From NCBI RefSeq assembly GCF_017834145.1, contig NZ_JAFIDA010000001.1, forward strand, positions 2,666,001 through 2,730,000: a stretch of 64,000 nt of DNA, written 5' to 3'. Both the position numbers and the translations under genes were made by a program. Of this stretch, positions 8,601 through 17,331 are shown piece by piece; position 1 is the first letter of the stretch; every line of letters begins with the position of its first letter. The notes below the pieces were generated by a model. The model worked only from the letters and a program-made list of their open reading frames with translations, ran no database searches and had not been told where the DNA came from. Source of the DNA: Leucobacter exalbidus. Lineage in GTDB: Bacteria; Actinomycetota; Actinomycetes; Actinomycetales; Microbacteriaceae.

Positions 8601-10949
8601 CGTGATGCGGTGCTGCACGGCACCCTGCAGCGTCTGCGCCCCATCGTGATGACGGCGCTCGCGACCATTCTCGCGCTCACGCCCATGGCGCTGGGCGTCA
8701 CCGGGCAGGGCGGGTTCATCTCGCAACCGCTCGCCGTCGTCGTGATCGGCGGGCTGCTGTCATCGACCGTGCTGACGCTCGTTGTGCTGCCGACCCTGTA
8801 CTACGCGGTCGAGGGGCGACGGGGGCGTGGCCGTGGGCCGCGCCGCTCGGGCGGGCCTGGTGGGACGGGCGGGCCCGGCGGGCTCGGCGGTGCTGGTGGT
8901 GAGGCTGCTGTTGCTGGCGTTGCTGGGCTTGGTGGTCTTGACGGCGACACTGGTGAGCGTCGCCGCGCTGGCGGGCCGAGGCGTGCCCGCGGTGCCGGAG
9001 TGATTGCGGGTGCCGAGCCGGCCGGTAGCGCTGATCTAGCTGGTGCTGGAACGGGTGCAGGCTTGGCCGGTGCCGGTGCTGCATCTGATGCAGCCGGTGC
9101 GATACCGTTTGGCGCGGTGAGCGCTGGCTCTGCTGTTGGGGGCGCCGCTCTTGCCGGTGCCGGGTCGGCTGTCGCCGGGCTGACAGGGGCTGGGGCCGGA
9201 GTTGCTGGTGCTGGTGCTGGTGATGGGCCGGCAAGCGCCGACGCTGATGCTGACACCACCGCGAACAGTACATCCGAGGCTGATGGTGAGGCCGCGCAGG
9301 AGACAGTGGTCGATGATGCCCCCACCGGGCCTCGTCGTCGCAGCCGTCTGCGTGAACAGCGTGAGCAACGTGAACCCCGCGCACCTCGAATGTCACGCAT
9401 CGAACGCGCCGTGCGTGAGGCTGACGCAGCCAGTACGGCGGCGGCGGCCGCTGCTGCTGGCGCTGGTGTTGGAGCCGCTGGCATCGCCGCCGGCACTGGC
9501 ATTACAGGTGGTGCAGCCGCTGAAGCTGCCACGGTTCCTGCAAACCTAGGTGCTGAGGCCATTAGCGCTGATGCGGCTGGTGCTGAGACCGCTGGAGCTG
9601 AAACCGCTGATGCTGCGGGCACGACGCCTGCTCCCTCGCACGCAGCAGAGCCCACGCCTGTGGTTCTTCCCGAACAGGCGGAGCCTTACACGCCCAAGCT
9701 AAATGCTGCGGACGAGGCCCCGAGTCTGGTTTCTGCGGTGCGGGCTGCTGCGCCTGAGCCTGCCGAGCCCGCTGCACCTGCTGCGCACGCTCCCGCCGCA
9801 GTAACTCCGGAAGATTCACTAATTCCGGACACGGAGAGAGAGCTGGGCTCCGGAATTGGTGAAAGCTCCGGAATTGGTGAGGCCAAGACGGCCGAGCCCC
9901 AGCCCGAGCTCGACCCCGAGCTCGATGTGCTGCCTGAATCAGCAGAACCTGAGGGTGTGCGCAAGGCCCGAGCCGCTCCGGTGGTGACCGAGCCCGCAAA
10001 CACTGATGCGCCGGTGGAAATGTCGACCGCGACCGCCGAAATGAGCCTCGCGCTCGAAGATCTCGGGTTCACGGGTGACCAGAATCCGCTGGTGTCACGC
10101 TCGGTCGACCCCAGCGTGGCTGCGCGGTTGCGTCGGGCTGAGCAACCGCTCACTGAAGACGTCATGCCTACGCCTCCTGCGAAGTTTGCGTCTGATGTGT
10201 GGGATCCGACCTCGCGAGACGATCTGGCTCCGTTGGTGCTGCCCGGTCCGCTTGAGGCCGAAGCTCAGGGCGCGAAGTCTGCAAGCTCCGCAGCAACGGC
10301 AGCCCCCGAGGACCACGAGGAAATCTCGCTGCCCTTGATGCCTGGCGAAGTTGCGCCGGTGGTTGAAGCTGAGGTCGAGGCTGCGGCGGTGCCCGAGGCT
10401 GCGCCGGTGGTTGAAGCTGAAGCCGAGGCTGCGCCCGAGCCCGCAGCGGTCGCCGCAACGCGGCTCATGCCCGAGGTCGAGCCTGATCCCGAGCTCGTCG
10501 TTGCCACGCAGGTACTGCCCGTGGTTGCGCCCGACCCCGCCCCGGCTCCCGCAGAGGAACCGTGGGACATCGAAGCCGACGAAGCTGATGAATCCAACGA
10601 AGCTGAGCGCTCTGACGACGCTGATGAGTCGGCTGAACCCGAGGCGCCAGCGATCAACCGTCCACTGGCACCCCCTGGCATGTTCCAGGCGCCGCCGGTG
10701 ACCGCCCCTCCCGTTACGGGAGAGCTGAACTGGGAGCAGCTGATGTGGGAGGCAACGCAGGAGGCCGAGGGTGGCCCTGCAGACGAGCCAACAGCGGAGG
10801 CCAGCACCGAACCTGCGGCTGCAGAACCCTCTGACCAGGCACCCATCAGTGCCAACGATCCGGCCGAATCATCGGCCCCCAAAACTCACCCGGCGGAGGA
10901 TTCCGACCGGGTAAATGACACCGGCAAATCGCCGAGCGAGGAGCACTAG
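5649..10949 (+). CDS. RND-superfamily efflux transporter with a very long disordered tail
   Basis: The first roughly 1057 residues are an AcrB/HAE1-type RND permease: TM1 at residues 8-28, a first periplasmic-type loop, a TM2-6 bundle with VVDDSIVVIENIKRHL near 426, a Gly-rich second loop (GGGGMGAMFGGGGDG) and a final TM bundle ending LVVLPTLYYAVEGRRGRG. It should export hydrophobic compounds using ion motive force. From about 8821 to the stop, some 709 residues are low-complexity Ala/Gly then Glu/Pro/Ala, with an arginine-rich patch (PRRRSRLREQREQ) and a more ordered-looking end (GELNWEQLMWEATQEAEG). No membrane-fusion or outer-membrane partner is nearby. AATAAT (5636-5641) lies seven bases before the ATG. 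Confidence 0.85.
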   Translation: MHLLTAFSLKNRALIALVTIVAAVFGVIGVGSLKQELMPSVQFPAIAVVATYPGAAPEVVNADVSGPIETALRGVPQLEGTSATSSTGSSMVLAQFTYGVDLAVTEQKVERAISRISAMLPAEADTQVISGSIDDFPVIQVAVTPAEGQSAEDAAALVTRLVTPKLSDIDGVRDAQLSGDRAERVVIRPDLGALAAAGLTTQTLTDTLQQSGVLIAGGTVSEDNRTLAVQAGSTVTSAEDIAALPIAGTPLPPAPAELEVGGALTPGQLPAPDMPAEPAPPITIGSVAAVAIEQAPESSISRVDGKPALTIAVTKMSAANTVEVSHAVQTELDALASQLDGAKVSVIFDQAPYIEDSVETLTTEGLLGLLFAVLVILVFLMSVRATLVTAISIPVSVLFTFIGLNFADYTLNMLTLGALTISIGRVVDDSIVVIENIKRHLGEAGDAAAGQSAQLIVRAVREVSGAITASTVTTVAVFLPMAFVAGMVGELFRPFAFTVTIALVASLLVSLTIVPVLAFWFLRTTPGRAPRKGIWGRAARSGSASQAHAPEAATAMQRGYRPIIEWTLARPAVTLIIAAVILGGTFAATPLMKTNFMGADGQNSVSLVQTLEPGTSLEAQLAQAERVEESLDGIAEVESVQVTIGSGGGGMGAMFGGGGDGAVNYSLTTAADADQAKLQDQIRDELAALDDAGEFAISQSSGGAGMSSSIAVDVAAPDQATLADASDAVLAALRDEPGLQQVESDLGQSRPYLSVTVNRELAASAGVSEAAVAGQMAQQMQPQQIGQITREANVTSVYLVANEIPTDPAGVAALAIQTATGPQRLDALAALEVVDGPVSIHTADGARTVTVSALPVGDDLTAAGSAVSNALDTVDLPAGATASVGGVMSQQSEAFEQLGIALLAAILIVYVVMVATFRSLLQPLLLLASVPFAATGALLLLILTGIPLGVPSLIGVLMLIGVVVTNAIVLVDLVNQYRARGDALRDAVLHGTLQRLRPIVMTALATILALTPMALGVTGQGGFISQPLAVVVIGGLLSSTVLTLVVLPTLYYAVEGRRGRGRGPRRSGGPGGTGGPGGLGGAGGEAAVAGVAGLGGLDGDTGERRRAGGPRRARGAGVIAGAEPAGSADLAGAGTGAGLAGAGAASDAAGAIPFGAVSAGSAVGGAALAGAGSAVAGLTGAGAGVAGAGAGDGPASADADADTTANSTSEADGEAAQETVVDDAPTGPRRRSRLREQREQREPRAPRMSRIERAVREADAASTAAAAAAAGAGVGAAGIAAGTGITGGAAAEAATVPANLGAEAISADAAGAETAGAETADAAGTTPAPSHAAEPTPVVLPEQAEPYTPKLNAADEAPSLVSAVRAAAPEPAEPAAPAAHAPAAVTPEDSLIPDTERELGSGIGESSGIGEAKTAEPQPELDPELDVLPESAEPEGVRKARAAPVVTEPANTDAPVEMSTATAEMSLALEDLGFTGDQNPLVSRSVDPSVAARLRRAEQPLTEDVMPTPPAKFASDVWDPTSRDDLAPLVLPGPLEAEAQGAKSASSAATAAPEDHEEISLPLMPGEVAPVVEAEVEAAAVPEAAPVVEAEAEAAPEPAAVAATRLMPEVEPDPELVVATQVLPVVAPDPAPAPAEEPWDIEADEADESNEAERSDDADESAEPEAPAINRPLAPPGMFQAPPVTAPPVTGELNWEQLMWEATQEAEGGPADEPTAEASTEPAAAEPSDQAPISANDPAESSAPKTHPAEDSDRVNDTGKSPSEEH
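7267..7276. repeat. GATCCGGATC palindrome copy 1
   Basis: Perfect 10-bp palindrome inside the RND gene, followed by AG. Confidence 0.9.
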
Positions 10950-10953
10950 TCTT

Positions 10954-12630
10954 ATGGCCAAGGGCCGAAGCGGTGGGTTCAAACCCCCCGCCAATTTCGA
11001 GCCGGGGCGCAACCCCCGCAACAAATCATCGCGCTTCCGCGACGCCGCAGGTAAGCCTGCTGGCGGCGGCAAGTCTCGCGATACCGACGGGAACGGCGGC
11101 AAGAACGGCGGCGCCAAGAACGGTGGCAACATCGACCGGTCGGCGCCCCGCAAGAGCGGATCAGCCAACGTGGTCACCCCGCGATTGGTGGGAGGGCGCC
11201 CGGCTACTGGGCGATCCGGATCAGAATCCACGAGCCACCAGAGTTCTGAGCGACTTGCTTCAGAGCGCTACACGGGCGGCAAGAACGCGGCCGCGCGTGC
11301 ATCGCGCGTGCACGGTCGCGCGGTTGACCCGCAGAAGGAAGCGATGGAGCGGCAGCGCGAGCTGCACCGCGCCCCGCTGCCCGAGGCCGTACACACCACG
11401 GTGGCCGACGCCGCTGGCGTCACCTTTGCCGATCTCGGCCTGGGCGGCAACCTCGTGCGCGTGCTCGGTGAGCTGGGCGCCGAGACGCCGTTTCCGGTGC
11501 AGGTCGCCACGATCCCCGATTCGATCGCGGGCCGTAACGTGCTCGGGCGCGCGAACACCGGGTCGGGTAAGACCATTGCCTTCGGTGCCGCGCTCGTGGA
11601 GCGCATGCTGAAGCTGAAGGCCGAGGGGCTCATTCCCCGCACGCCGAAGCCCGCCGCCGCCCAGCGCGGTGTGCGTGGCAAGGCACCCGCGGTGCGCAAC
11701 CCGAAGGCACTGATTCTGGCGCCGACGCGTGAGCTCGCGCTGCAGATCGACCGCACCATTCAGCCGCTGGCGCGCTCGGTGGGGTTCTACACGGCGCAGC
11801 TCGTTGGCGGTGTGCCGATCGACTCGCAGATTCACGCGCTTGAGCGCGGGGTCGACATTATTATCGGCACCCCCGGCCGTATTCAGGATCTCGTGGATCG
11901 CCGTCGCCTCGACCTGCGCGAGGTGCTCGTGAGCGTCGTTGACGAGGCCGATCACATGTGTGAGCTCGGCTTTCTCGAGGCCGTGCAGAAGGTGCTGCGC
12001 CAGACCGTGCGCGGCAGCCAGCGGTTGCTGTTCTCGGCCACGCTTGACGGCGAGGTCGCAGACCTGGTGGCTGAGTTCTTGCGTGACCCCGCGGTGCACA
12101 TTGCTGAAGAGCGTGCGCCCGGAAACGTCGACCACAATGTGCTCGTGGTGAAGCGCGAGGAGCGCGACGCGGTGCTCGTGCAGCTGGCCAAGCGTCGCGG
12201 GCGCACCATGCTGTTCTGCCGCACGCGCGCCTACGCCGAAGCCGTCACCAATCTGCTCGAGCTTGAGGGCGTGCGCGCCGTTGAGCTGCACGGCAACCTG
12301 AGCCAGGCCCGCCGCGAGCTAAACCTTGAAAAGTTCAGCACCGGCAAGGTGTCTGTGCTGGTGGCCACCGACGTGGCCGCCCGCGGTATTCACGTGGATG
12401 GCGTGGACTATGTGGTGCAGGCCGATCCTCCCGCAGATTACAAAACCTATCTGCACCGCACCGGTCGCACCGGTCGCGCGGGCAGTGACGGCGAAGCCAC
12501 CCTGCTGATTTCGCGGGTGCGGCAGGCGCGCACCGATGAATTGTTGGCCGACGCAAAGATCACGCCCAACTTCTTCGCCGACTTCACTCCGGGTGATCGT
12601 TTGCCGCGGGGGCAGTCCTCGAGTCGTTGA
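10954..12630 (+). CDS. DEAD-box RNA helicase
   Basis: A 558-residue ATP-dependent RNA helicase. An N-terminal basic, Gly-rich low-complexity region of about 130 residues precedes the helicase core. Motifs in order: Q-region, ANTGSGKT (about 200), APTRELALQI, GTPGRIQDL, VVDEADHM (DEAD about 329), SATL, then VLVATDVAARGIHVDG and HRTGRTGRAG. The start is ATG 10954 with GAGGAG about ten bases upstream, overlapping the end of the RND gene by none and separated by only 4 bp, so the two may be cotranscribed. A strong hairpin follows at 12685. Confidence 0.93.
   Translation: MAKGRSGGFKPPANFEPGRNPRNKSSRFRDAAGKPAGGGKSRDTDGNGGKNGGAKNGGNIDRSAPRKSGSANVVTPRLVGGRPATGRSGSESTSHQSSERLASERYTGGKNAAARASRVHGRAVDPQKEAMERQRELHRAPLPEAVHTTVADAAGVTFADLGLGGNLVRVLGELGAETPFPVQVATIPDSIAGRNVLGRANTGSGKTIAFGAALVERMLKLKAEGLIPRTPKPAAAQRGVRGKAPAVRNPKALILAPTRELALQIDRTIQPLARSVGFYTAQLVGGVPIDSQIHALERGVDIIIGTPGRIQDLVDRRRLDLREVLVSVVDEADHMCELGFLEAVQKVLRQTVRGSQRLLFSATLDGEVADLVAEFLRDPAVHIAEERAPGNVDHNVLVVKREERDAVLVQLAKRRGRTMLFCRTRAYAEAVTNLLELEGVRAVELHGNLSQARRELNLEKFSTGKVSVLVATDVAARGIHVDGVDYVVQADPPADYKTYLHRTGRTGRAGSDGEATLLISRVRQARTDELLADAKITPNFFADFTPGDRLPRGQSSSR
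11213..11222. repeat. GATCCGGATC palindrome copy 2
   Basis: Perfect copy in the N-terminal low-complexity part of the helicase gene, reading frame RSGS. Confidence 0.9.
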
Positions 12631-12684
12631 TGAAAGTGACACACGAAGCGGCCCATTTATGTAGGGTATAGCTAAGTGGTGTGG

Positions 12685-12726
12685 GCGGGGGTGGGGCGAC
12701 ATTTGTCGCCCCACCCCCGCTTGCTT
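12685..12726. terminator. terminator after DEAD-box helicase
   Basis: A 17-bp perfect GC-rich inverted repeat (12685-12701 with 12704-12720) with a minimal loop, followed by TTGCTT. It separates the helicase from the acyl-CoA oxidase. Confidence 0.85.
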
Positions 12727-12821
12727 GAAAGCACAGGGGCGGATGCCTAGGCTGGCGACAGCGCCGGGTTGCCCGGCATGCACAATGCTGTCACACGCAG
12801 ATGCTGTCAAAAGGAGCACTC

Positions 12822-14906
12822 ATGAGCACCACCAGCCCCCAGTCGACACCCCGCATTAACGTCACCCAGGTGGGTGACGCCCTGCTCGGCCGTTGGAAGG
12901 CCGAGCGACTCGAATCTCGCGCCCTCGCCTCAGACCCGCGGCTGCACACCATCCCCGGGCAGCCGATGGCTGAACACCGTGAGCGTGCGCTGTCGCAGCT
13001 CGGTATTCTCGTCGAGAACGGCGCCATTCAGCGGGCCTTCCCCTCAGATCTGGGCGGCGCAGACAACCACGGCGGCAACATCGCTGCATTCCAAGAGCTC
13101 GTGCTGGCCGACCCGTCCATGCAGATCAAGGGCGGCGTGCAGTGGGGCCTCTTCGGCGCAGCCATCTTGCACCTGGGCACCCGCGCACACCACGAAGCGT
13201 GGTTGCCCGACGTCATCAGCCTGAAGCTGCCCGGCGCCTTCGCCATGACCGAGATTGGTCACGGCTCTGACGTGGCCTCGATCGGCACCACGGCCACGTA
13301 TGACGAGGCCACCGAAGAATTTGAAATCCACACCCCGTTCGCGGGCGCGTGGAAGGAATTCCTTGGCAACGCCGCACTGCACGGGCAGGCCGCGGTGGTC
13401 TTCGCGCAGCTCATCACGAAGGGCGTGAACCACGGCGTGCACGCCTTCTTCGTGCCCATTCGCACCCCTGCGGGCGACATGCTGCCGGGCATCGGCAGCG
13501 AAGACGACGGTGTCAAGGGTGGCCTGAACGGCATCGACAACGGGCGGCTGCACTTCACACACGTGCGCATTCCCCGCACGAACCTGCTCAACCGCTACGG
13601 CGATGTTGCCGCAGACGGCAGCTACTCGTCGTCGATCGACAGCCCGGGCCGCCGCTTCTTCACGATGATCGGCACCCTCGTACAGGGTCGTGTGTCACTC
13701 GACGGCTCGGCGGTGCGCGCGATGCAGGCTGCGCTCACGATCGCGATCACCTACGGCAGCCAGCGCCGCCAGTTTCCCGGCGCCTCGGGCCGCGAGACGG
13801 TGCTGCTTGACTACGGTCAGCACCAGCGCCGCCTGATCCCCAGGCTGGCGCAGAGCTACGCGATGGCGTTCGCTGATGAGAAGCTGCTGACGGTGTTCGA
13901 TGAGGTGTTCTCGGGTGCCCGCGACACCGCCGAGAACCGCGAGGATCTCGAAACGCTCGCCGCTGCGTTCAAGCCGCTGTCGACGTGGGCCGCGCTCGAT
14001 ACGCTGCAAGAGACCCGCGAAGCGTGCGGTGGTGCCGGGTTCATTGCGAAGAACCGGTTCACCTCACTGCGCGCCGATCTCGACATCTACGTCACCTTCG
14101 AGGGCGACAACAACGTGCTGCTGCAGCTCGTGGGCAAGCGCCTGCTGAAGGACTACGCGGCCCAGTTCGCCGGCGGCGACAAGGCCGCGCTGGCGAAGGC
14201 CGCGGCCACCCAGCTGGGCGACAAGGTGAGCCGATTTGGGCTGCGCCAGATGGGGCAGAGCATCGCCGACCTCGGCCAGGTGAGCCGCTCGGTCGAGAGC
14301 GTGCGCGCGCCCGAGGCGCAGCGCGCGCTGCTCGCCGATCGCGTCGAAACGATGGTCGCCGAGGTGGCCCTCGCCCTGCGCGAAGCCGGGAAGGGGATTC
14401 CCCGCGAGCAGAAGCAGGCCCGTGCCATCGCGCAGGAGGCTGCCTTCAACGCGCAGCAGCACAAGCTGATCGCTGCGGCCCGCGCGCACGCCGAACTGCT
14501 GCAGTGGGAGGCGTTCACCGAGGCACTCGAAGGCATCACCGACGCCGATTCGAAGCGGGTACTCACCTGGCTGCGTGACCTCTTCGGCCTCGGCCTGATC
14601 GAGGAGCACGCCGCCTGGTACCTGATCGCAGGCCGCATGTCGGCGCACCGTGCCGAAGCCGTGACGGCGTACATTGACCGGCTGATCGGCCGGTTGCGCG
14701 ACCAGTCCCTCGACCTCGTTGCCGCGTTTGGGCTCACCCCCGAGCTGCTGCGCGCCGAAATCGCTACGGGCATTGAAGCCGAACGCCAGGCTGAGGCGCA
14801 GGCCTACGTCGAGGGCGAGCGGGCGGCGGGCCGCTGGCCGATCCACGAGAAGGAGCTGCGCAGCAAGGCAAAGGCCGCACGCAAGGCCGAGACCGCGGTC
14901 GGTTAA
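12822..14906 (+). CDS. acyl-CoA dehydrogenase/oxidase family flavoprotein
   Basis: A 694-residue protein, the size of peroxisomal-type acyl-CoA oxidases rather than the roughly 390 residues of ordinary dehydrogenases. It should oxidise acyl-CoA at the alpha-beta bond using FAD, in fatty acid breakdown. FAD-site motif GAFAMTEIGHGSDVASI near residues 140-157, later CGGAGFIAKNRF and FEGDNNVLLQ, are family marks. An extended C-terminal helical half (from about 430) is the oxidase extension. AAAGGAG six bases before ATG 12822 fixes the start. Whether electrons go to oxygen or to an electron carrier cannot be read from sequence. Confidence 0.87.
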   Translation: MSTTSPQSTPRINVTQVGDALLGRWKAERLESRALASDPRLHTIPGQPMAEHRERALSQLGILVENGAIQRAFPSDLGGADNHGGNIAAFQELVLADPSMQIKGGVQWGLFGAAILHLGTRAHHEAWLPDVISLKLPGAFAMTEIGHGSDVASIGTTATYDEATEEFEIHTPFAGAWKEFLGNAALHGQAAVVFAQLITKGVNHGVHAFFVPIRTPAGDMLPGIGSEDDGVKGGLNGIDNGRLHFTHVRIPRTNLLNRYGDVAADGSYSSSIDSPGRRFFTMIGTLVQGRVSLDGSAVRAMQAALTIAITYGSQRRQFPGASGRETVLLDYGQHQRRLIPRLAQSYAMAFADEKLLTVFDEVFSGARDTAENREDLETLAAAFKPLSTWAALDTLQETREACGGAGFIAKNRFTSLRADLDIYVTFEGDNNVLLQLVGKRLLKDYAAQFAGGDKAALAKAAATQLGDKVSRFGLRQMGQSIADLGQVSRSVESVRAPEAQRALLADRVETMVAEVALALREAGKGIPREQKQARAIAQEAAFNAQQHKLIAAARAHAELLQWEAFTEALEGITDADSKRVLTWLRDLFGLGLIEEHAAWYLIAGRMSAHRAEAVTAYIDRLIGRLRDQSLDLVAAFGLTPELLRAEIATGIEAERQAEAQAYVEGERAAGRWPIHEKELRSKAKAARKAETAVG

Positions 14907-14921
14907 GCGCGTATGTAATTT

Positions 14922-14931
14922 GATCCGGATC
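14922..14931. repeat. GATCCGGATC palindrome copy 3
   Basis: Perfect intergenic copy, preceded by T, just before the terminator at 14935. Confidence 0.9.
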
Positions 14932-14934
14932 CCG

Positions 14935-14975
14935 GCCCAGCCCGCGAGTCGCCTACAGGCGCTCGCGGGCTGGGC
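14935..14975. terminator. terminator after acyl-CoA oxidase
   Basis: Inverted repeat GCCCAGCCCGCGAG (14935-14948) with its complement at 14962-14975, followed by TCGTT. It starts just after a copy of the GATCCGGATC palindrome. Confidence 0.75.
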
Positions 14976-15065
14976 TCGTTGTGGGGCTGGCGCCACCGGG
15001 CCTCGGGGACACCGGGGCCGAGATGCGGGGCCTCGTAGCCACGAATGCTCGCTACAGTGGAGGGC

Positions 15066-16061
15066 ATGACTGAGCTGCGTAGCCTGTACCCGCCCATTGA
15101 GCCCTATGACCACGGCATGCTCGCCGTGGGGGATGGGCACGAGGTGTACTGGGAGGTGTGCGGTAACCCTGCCGGCAAGCCCGTGGTGTTTGTGCACGGC
15201 GGCCCGGGCGGCGGTTGCGGCACCGATCAGCGGAGGTTCTTCGACCCCGAGAAGTACCGCATCGTGTTGTTTGATCAGCGTGGGTGCGGGCGCAGCCTGC
15301 CGCACGCGAGTGATCCCGCTGCCGACCTCGCGACGAACACAACCTGGCATCTCGTGCGCGATATGGAGCTGCTGCGCGAGCACTGCGGGTTCGACGCCTG
15401 GCAGGTGTTTGGTGGATCGTGGGGGTCGACGCTCGCGCTGGCCTACGCGCAGACACACCCCGAGCGCGTCACCGAGCTCGTACTGCGGGGCATCTTTACC
15501 CTGCGCAAGAGCGAACTTGAGTGGTTCTACCAAACGGGCGCTTCGCACCTGTTCCCCGATGTGTGGGAGGAATACCTGGCGCAGATTCCCGAGGCCGAGC
15601 GGGGCGACCTGATGGCCGCGTATCACCGCAGGCTGTTCGACGTTGACCCGGCCGTGCACGTGCCGGCAGCCGTCGCGTGGACTGTGTGGGAAAACTCAAC
15701 GGTGCACCTGCACCCCGATGAAGCGGCCATCGCAGAGGCCCGCGCCGATGAGGCCGCGGCCGTGGCGTTCGCGCGCATCGAGAACCACTTCTTCATGAAC
15801 GGTGGGTTCATGGAAGACGGGCAGCTCATTCGTGACGCCGCCGACAAGCTCGCGGGCATTCCCGGGGTAATCGTGCAAGGGCGCTATGACGTGTGCACGC
15901 CCGCCCGCACTGCGTGGGATCTGCACCGGGCATGGCCCGAAGCCGAGTTCGAGATGGTCGCCGACGCCGGGCACACGGCACTCGAGCCCGGCAACATTGA
16001 TGCGCTCGTGCGCGCCACCGATCGTTTCGCTGCCGCGGCGGGCGAAGGCGCGGGCGAATAA
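15066..16061 (+). CDS. pip: prolyl aminopeptidase (alpha/beta hydrolase, family S33)
   Basis: A 331-residue cytosolic peptidase releasing N-terminal proline. The oxyanion motif HGGPGGGCGTDQRRFFDP is at residues 44-61, LFDQRGCGRS follows, and the nucleophile elbow GGSWGSTLALAYAQTHP puts the catalytic Ser near 117. Asp (YDVCTP) and His (DAGHTALEPG) complete the triad near the C-terminus. FFMNGGFM is also typical of the family. TACAGT (15053-15058) is seven bases from the ATG, suggesting a leaderless transcript. Confidence 0.93.
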   Translation: MTELRSLYPPIEPYDHGMLAVGDGHEVYWEVCGNPAGKPVVFVHGGPGGGCGTDQRRFFDPEKYRIVLFDQRGCGRSLPHASDPAADLATNTTWHLVRDMELLREHCGFDAWQVFGGSWGSTLALAYAQTHPERVTELVLRGIFTLRKSELEWFYQTGASHLFPDVWEEYLAQIPEAERGDLMAAYHRRLFDVDPAVHVPAAVAWTVWENSTVHLHPDEAAIAEARADEAAAVAFARIENHFFMNGGFMEDGQLIRDAADKLAGIPGVIVQGRYDVCTPARTAWDLHRAWPEAEFEMVADAGHTALEPGNIDALVRATDRFAAAAGEGAGE

Positions 16062-16071
16062 ATCTTGCGCG

Positions 16072-16524
16072 TCACACCGGTACGACGATGGGCGCCTTAA
16101 GCGTCTTCATTACGATCGTCGATGTGATCTTGCGCACGCCGGGGAGCCCCGAGAGCACCTCGTCGAAGAATCGCTGGTAACTCATGAGATCTGGCGCGAG
16201 CACCCGCAAGAGGTAGTCGATATCGCCGAAGAGGCGCTGTCCCTCAACCACCTGCGGTTGCTCGTCGACCTGGCGCTCGAACTCACGAATGGTGGGCCCA
16301 TCAGTGAGGTTGAGCTGCACAAACACAATGGCTTCAAACGAGAGGCCCACACGCTCGGGGTCAACGTCGGCGTGATAGCCGCGAATCACGCCGCTGGCCT
16401 CGAGTTCTTTCATGCGACGCAGCGTCGGCGCCACGGTGAGCCCCACGTGTTGGGCCAGTGTCGTGGCACTTTCTCTGCCCGAGATTTGCAACTCGTGCAA
16501 TATTTCTCTATCAATCGCGTCCAT
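16072..16524 (-). CDS. Lrp/AsnC-family transcriptional regulator
   Basis: A 150-residue regulator with an N-terminal HTH (MDAIDREILHELQISGRESA, then GLTVAPTLRRMKELEASGVI) and a RAM/AsnC effector domain (FEAIVFVQLNL, FGDIDYLLRVLAPDL, GVRKITSTIVMKTLK). It probably senses an amino acid and controls the divergent LysE-type exporter, the classic Lrp-type/LysE arrangement. The start at 16524 is fixed by the conserved MDAIDREIL and by TAGAAT (minus strand, 16537-16532) seven bases upstream. Confidence 0.9.
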   Translation of the reverse strand: MDAIDREILHELQISGRESATTLAQHVGLTVAPTLRRMKELEASGVIRGYHADVDPERVGLSFEAIVFVQLNLTDGPTIREFERQVDEQPQVVEGQRLFGDIDYLLRVLAPDLMSYQRFFDEVLSGLPGVRKITSTIVMKTLKAPIVVPV

Positions 16525-16608
16525 AGCGCTAATTCTATGCGCGATACCCGGGGGTTTGCGCTCAATCGCACCAGCACTTGGTGACGATTTTTCCCTACGC
16601 TTCAGACC

Positions 16609-17229
16609 ATGGACATGGCACTGCTTGGCGCATTCGCAATTTCGGGGCTCGGCTTCGCCGTGCTGCCCGGCGCAGACTGGGGATACGCGATCGCTACAGG
16701 AGTGCGCGGCCGCGGTATTTGGCCTGCCATTTCGGGCATGGTGCTCGGCTATGTGATCCTCACCGTTGCCACCGCCTTTGGCGTGGCCGCACTGATCGCT
16801 TCGTCGCCGCGGGCACTCGGCATCATCACCCTGGTGGGCGCCGCCTACCTGAGCTGGCTCGGTGTGCAGACGCTGCGCTCGGCGCACGCGGCGAGCTACG
16901 CCGAGGCCGCAGGAACGCCGGGATCGCTGCGTCGCATGTTTGCGAAGGGCGTGGCCACGAGCGGCACGAACCCCAAGGGGCTGCTGTTGTTTGTGGCGCT
17001 GCTGCCCCAATTTGTGTCGTTGCAGGCCGGGTGGTCAGCGAGTGCACAAATGCTCGTGCTCGGCTTCGTGTTTACGATCACCGTGGCGGTGATCTACACG
17101 CTCGTTGCATTTATGTCGAAGCGGGTAGTGTCGCAGCGGCCCGAGTTTGCGCGCTACGTGTCGTACGCGAGCGGCGTCATGATGCTCGTACTCGCCGCTG
17201 TGCTCGTCGCTGAGCAGCTACTGGGGTAA
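16609..17229 (+). CDS. LysE/RhtB-family amino acid exporter
   Basis: A 206-residue six-helix membrane exporter. GLGFAVLPGADWGYAIATGVR near the N-terminus matches the family signature (LPGP type, here LPGA), and NPKGLLLFVALLPQFV is the second conserved motif. It is divergent from the Lrp-type regulator with 84 bp between starts. TACGCT (16596-16601) is seven bases from ATG, suggesting a leaderless message. Substrate is unknown; basic amino acids, threonine or homoserine are the usual ones. Confidence 0.88.
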   Translation: MDMALLGAFAISGLGFAVLPGADWGYAIATGVRGRGIWPAISGMVLGYVILTVATAFGVAALIASSPRALGIITLVGAAYLSWLGVQTLRSAHAASYAEAAGTPGSLRRMFAKGVATSGTNPKGLLLFVALLPQFVSLQAGWSASAQMLVLGFVFTITVAVIYTLVAFMSKRVVSQRPEFARYVSYASGVMMLVLAAVLVAEQLLG

Positions 17230-17263
17230 CGGGTCACCCGGGGGCTGAAAGTGCCCGAGAATC

Positions 17264-17318
17264 CATTAAATCCTTGTGTATCGCGCACGTGATGTGTGCG
17301 ATGCACAAGGATTTAATG
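17264..17318. terminator. 25-bp hairpin between convergent genes
   Basis: Left arm 17264-17288 pairs with 17294-17318 with two G-U wobbles and a 5-base loop. The outer arms are AT-rich (CATTAAATCCTTGTG and its complement), unlike the GC-rich terminators elsewhere here. It lies between the LysE gene and the facing LysR-domain gene and probably ends both transcripts. Confidence 0.65.
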
Positions 17319-17331
17319 ATGGAATGAGAAG

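Noticed and set aside
8801..9655. Antisense frame opposite the RND tail
   Set aside because: Composition mirrors the low-complexity Ala/Gly codons of the tail.
14064..15659. 531-codon antisense open frame across the acyl-CoA oxidase and pip
   Set aside because: It is a shadow of two well-supported genes; high GC keeps the opposite frame open, and the product has no domain.
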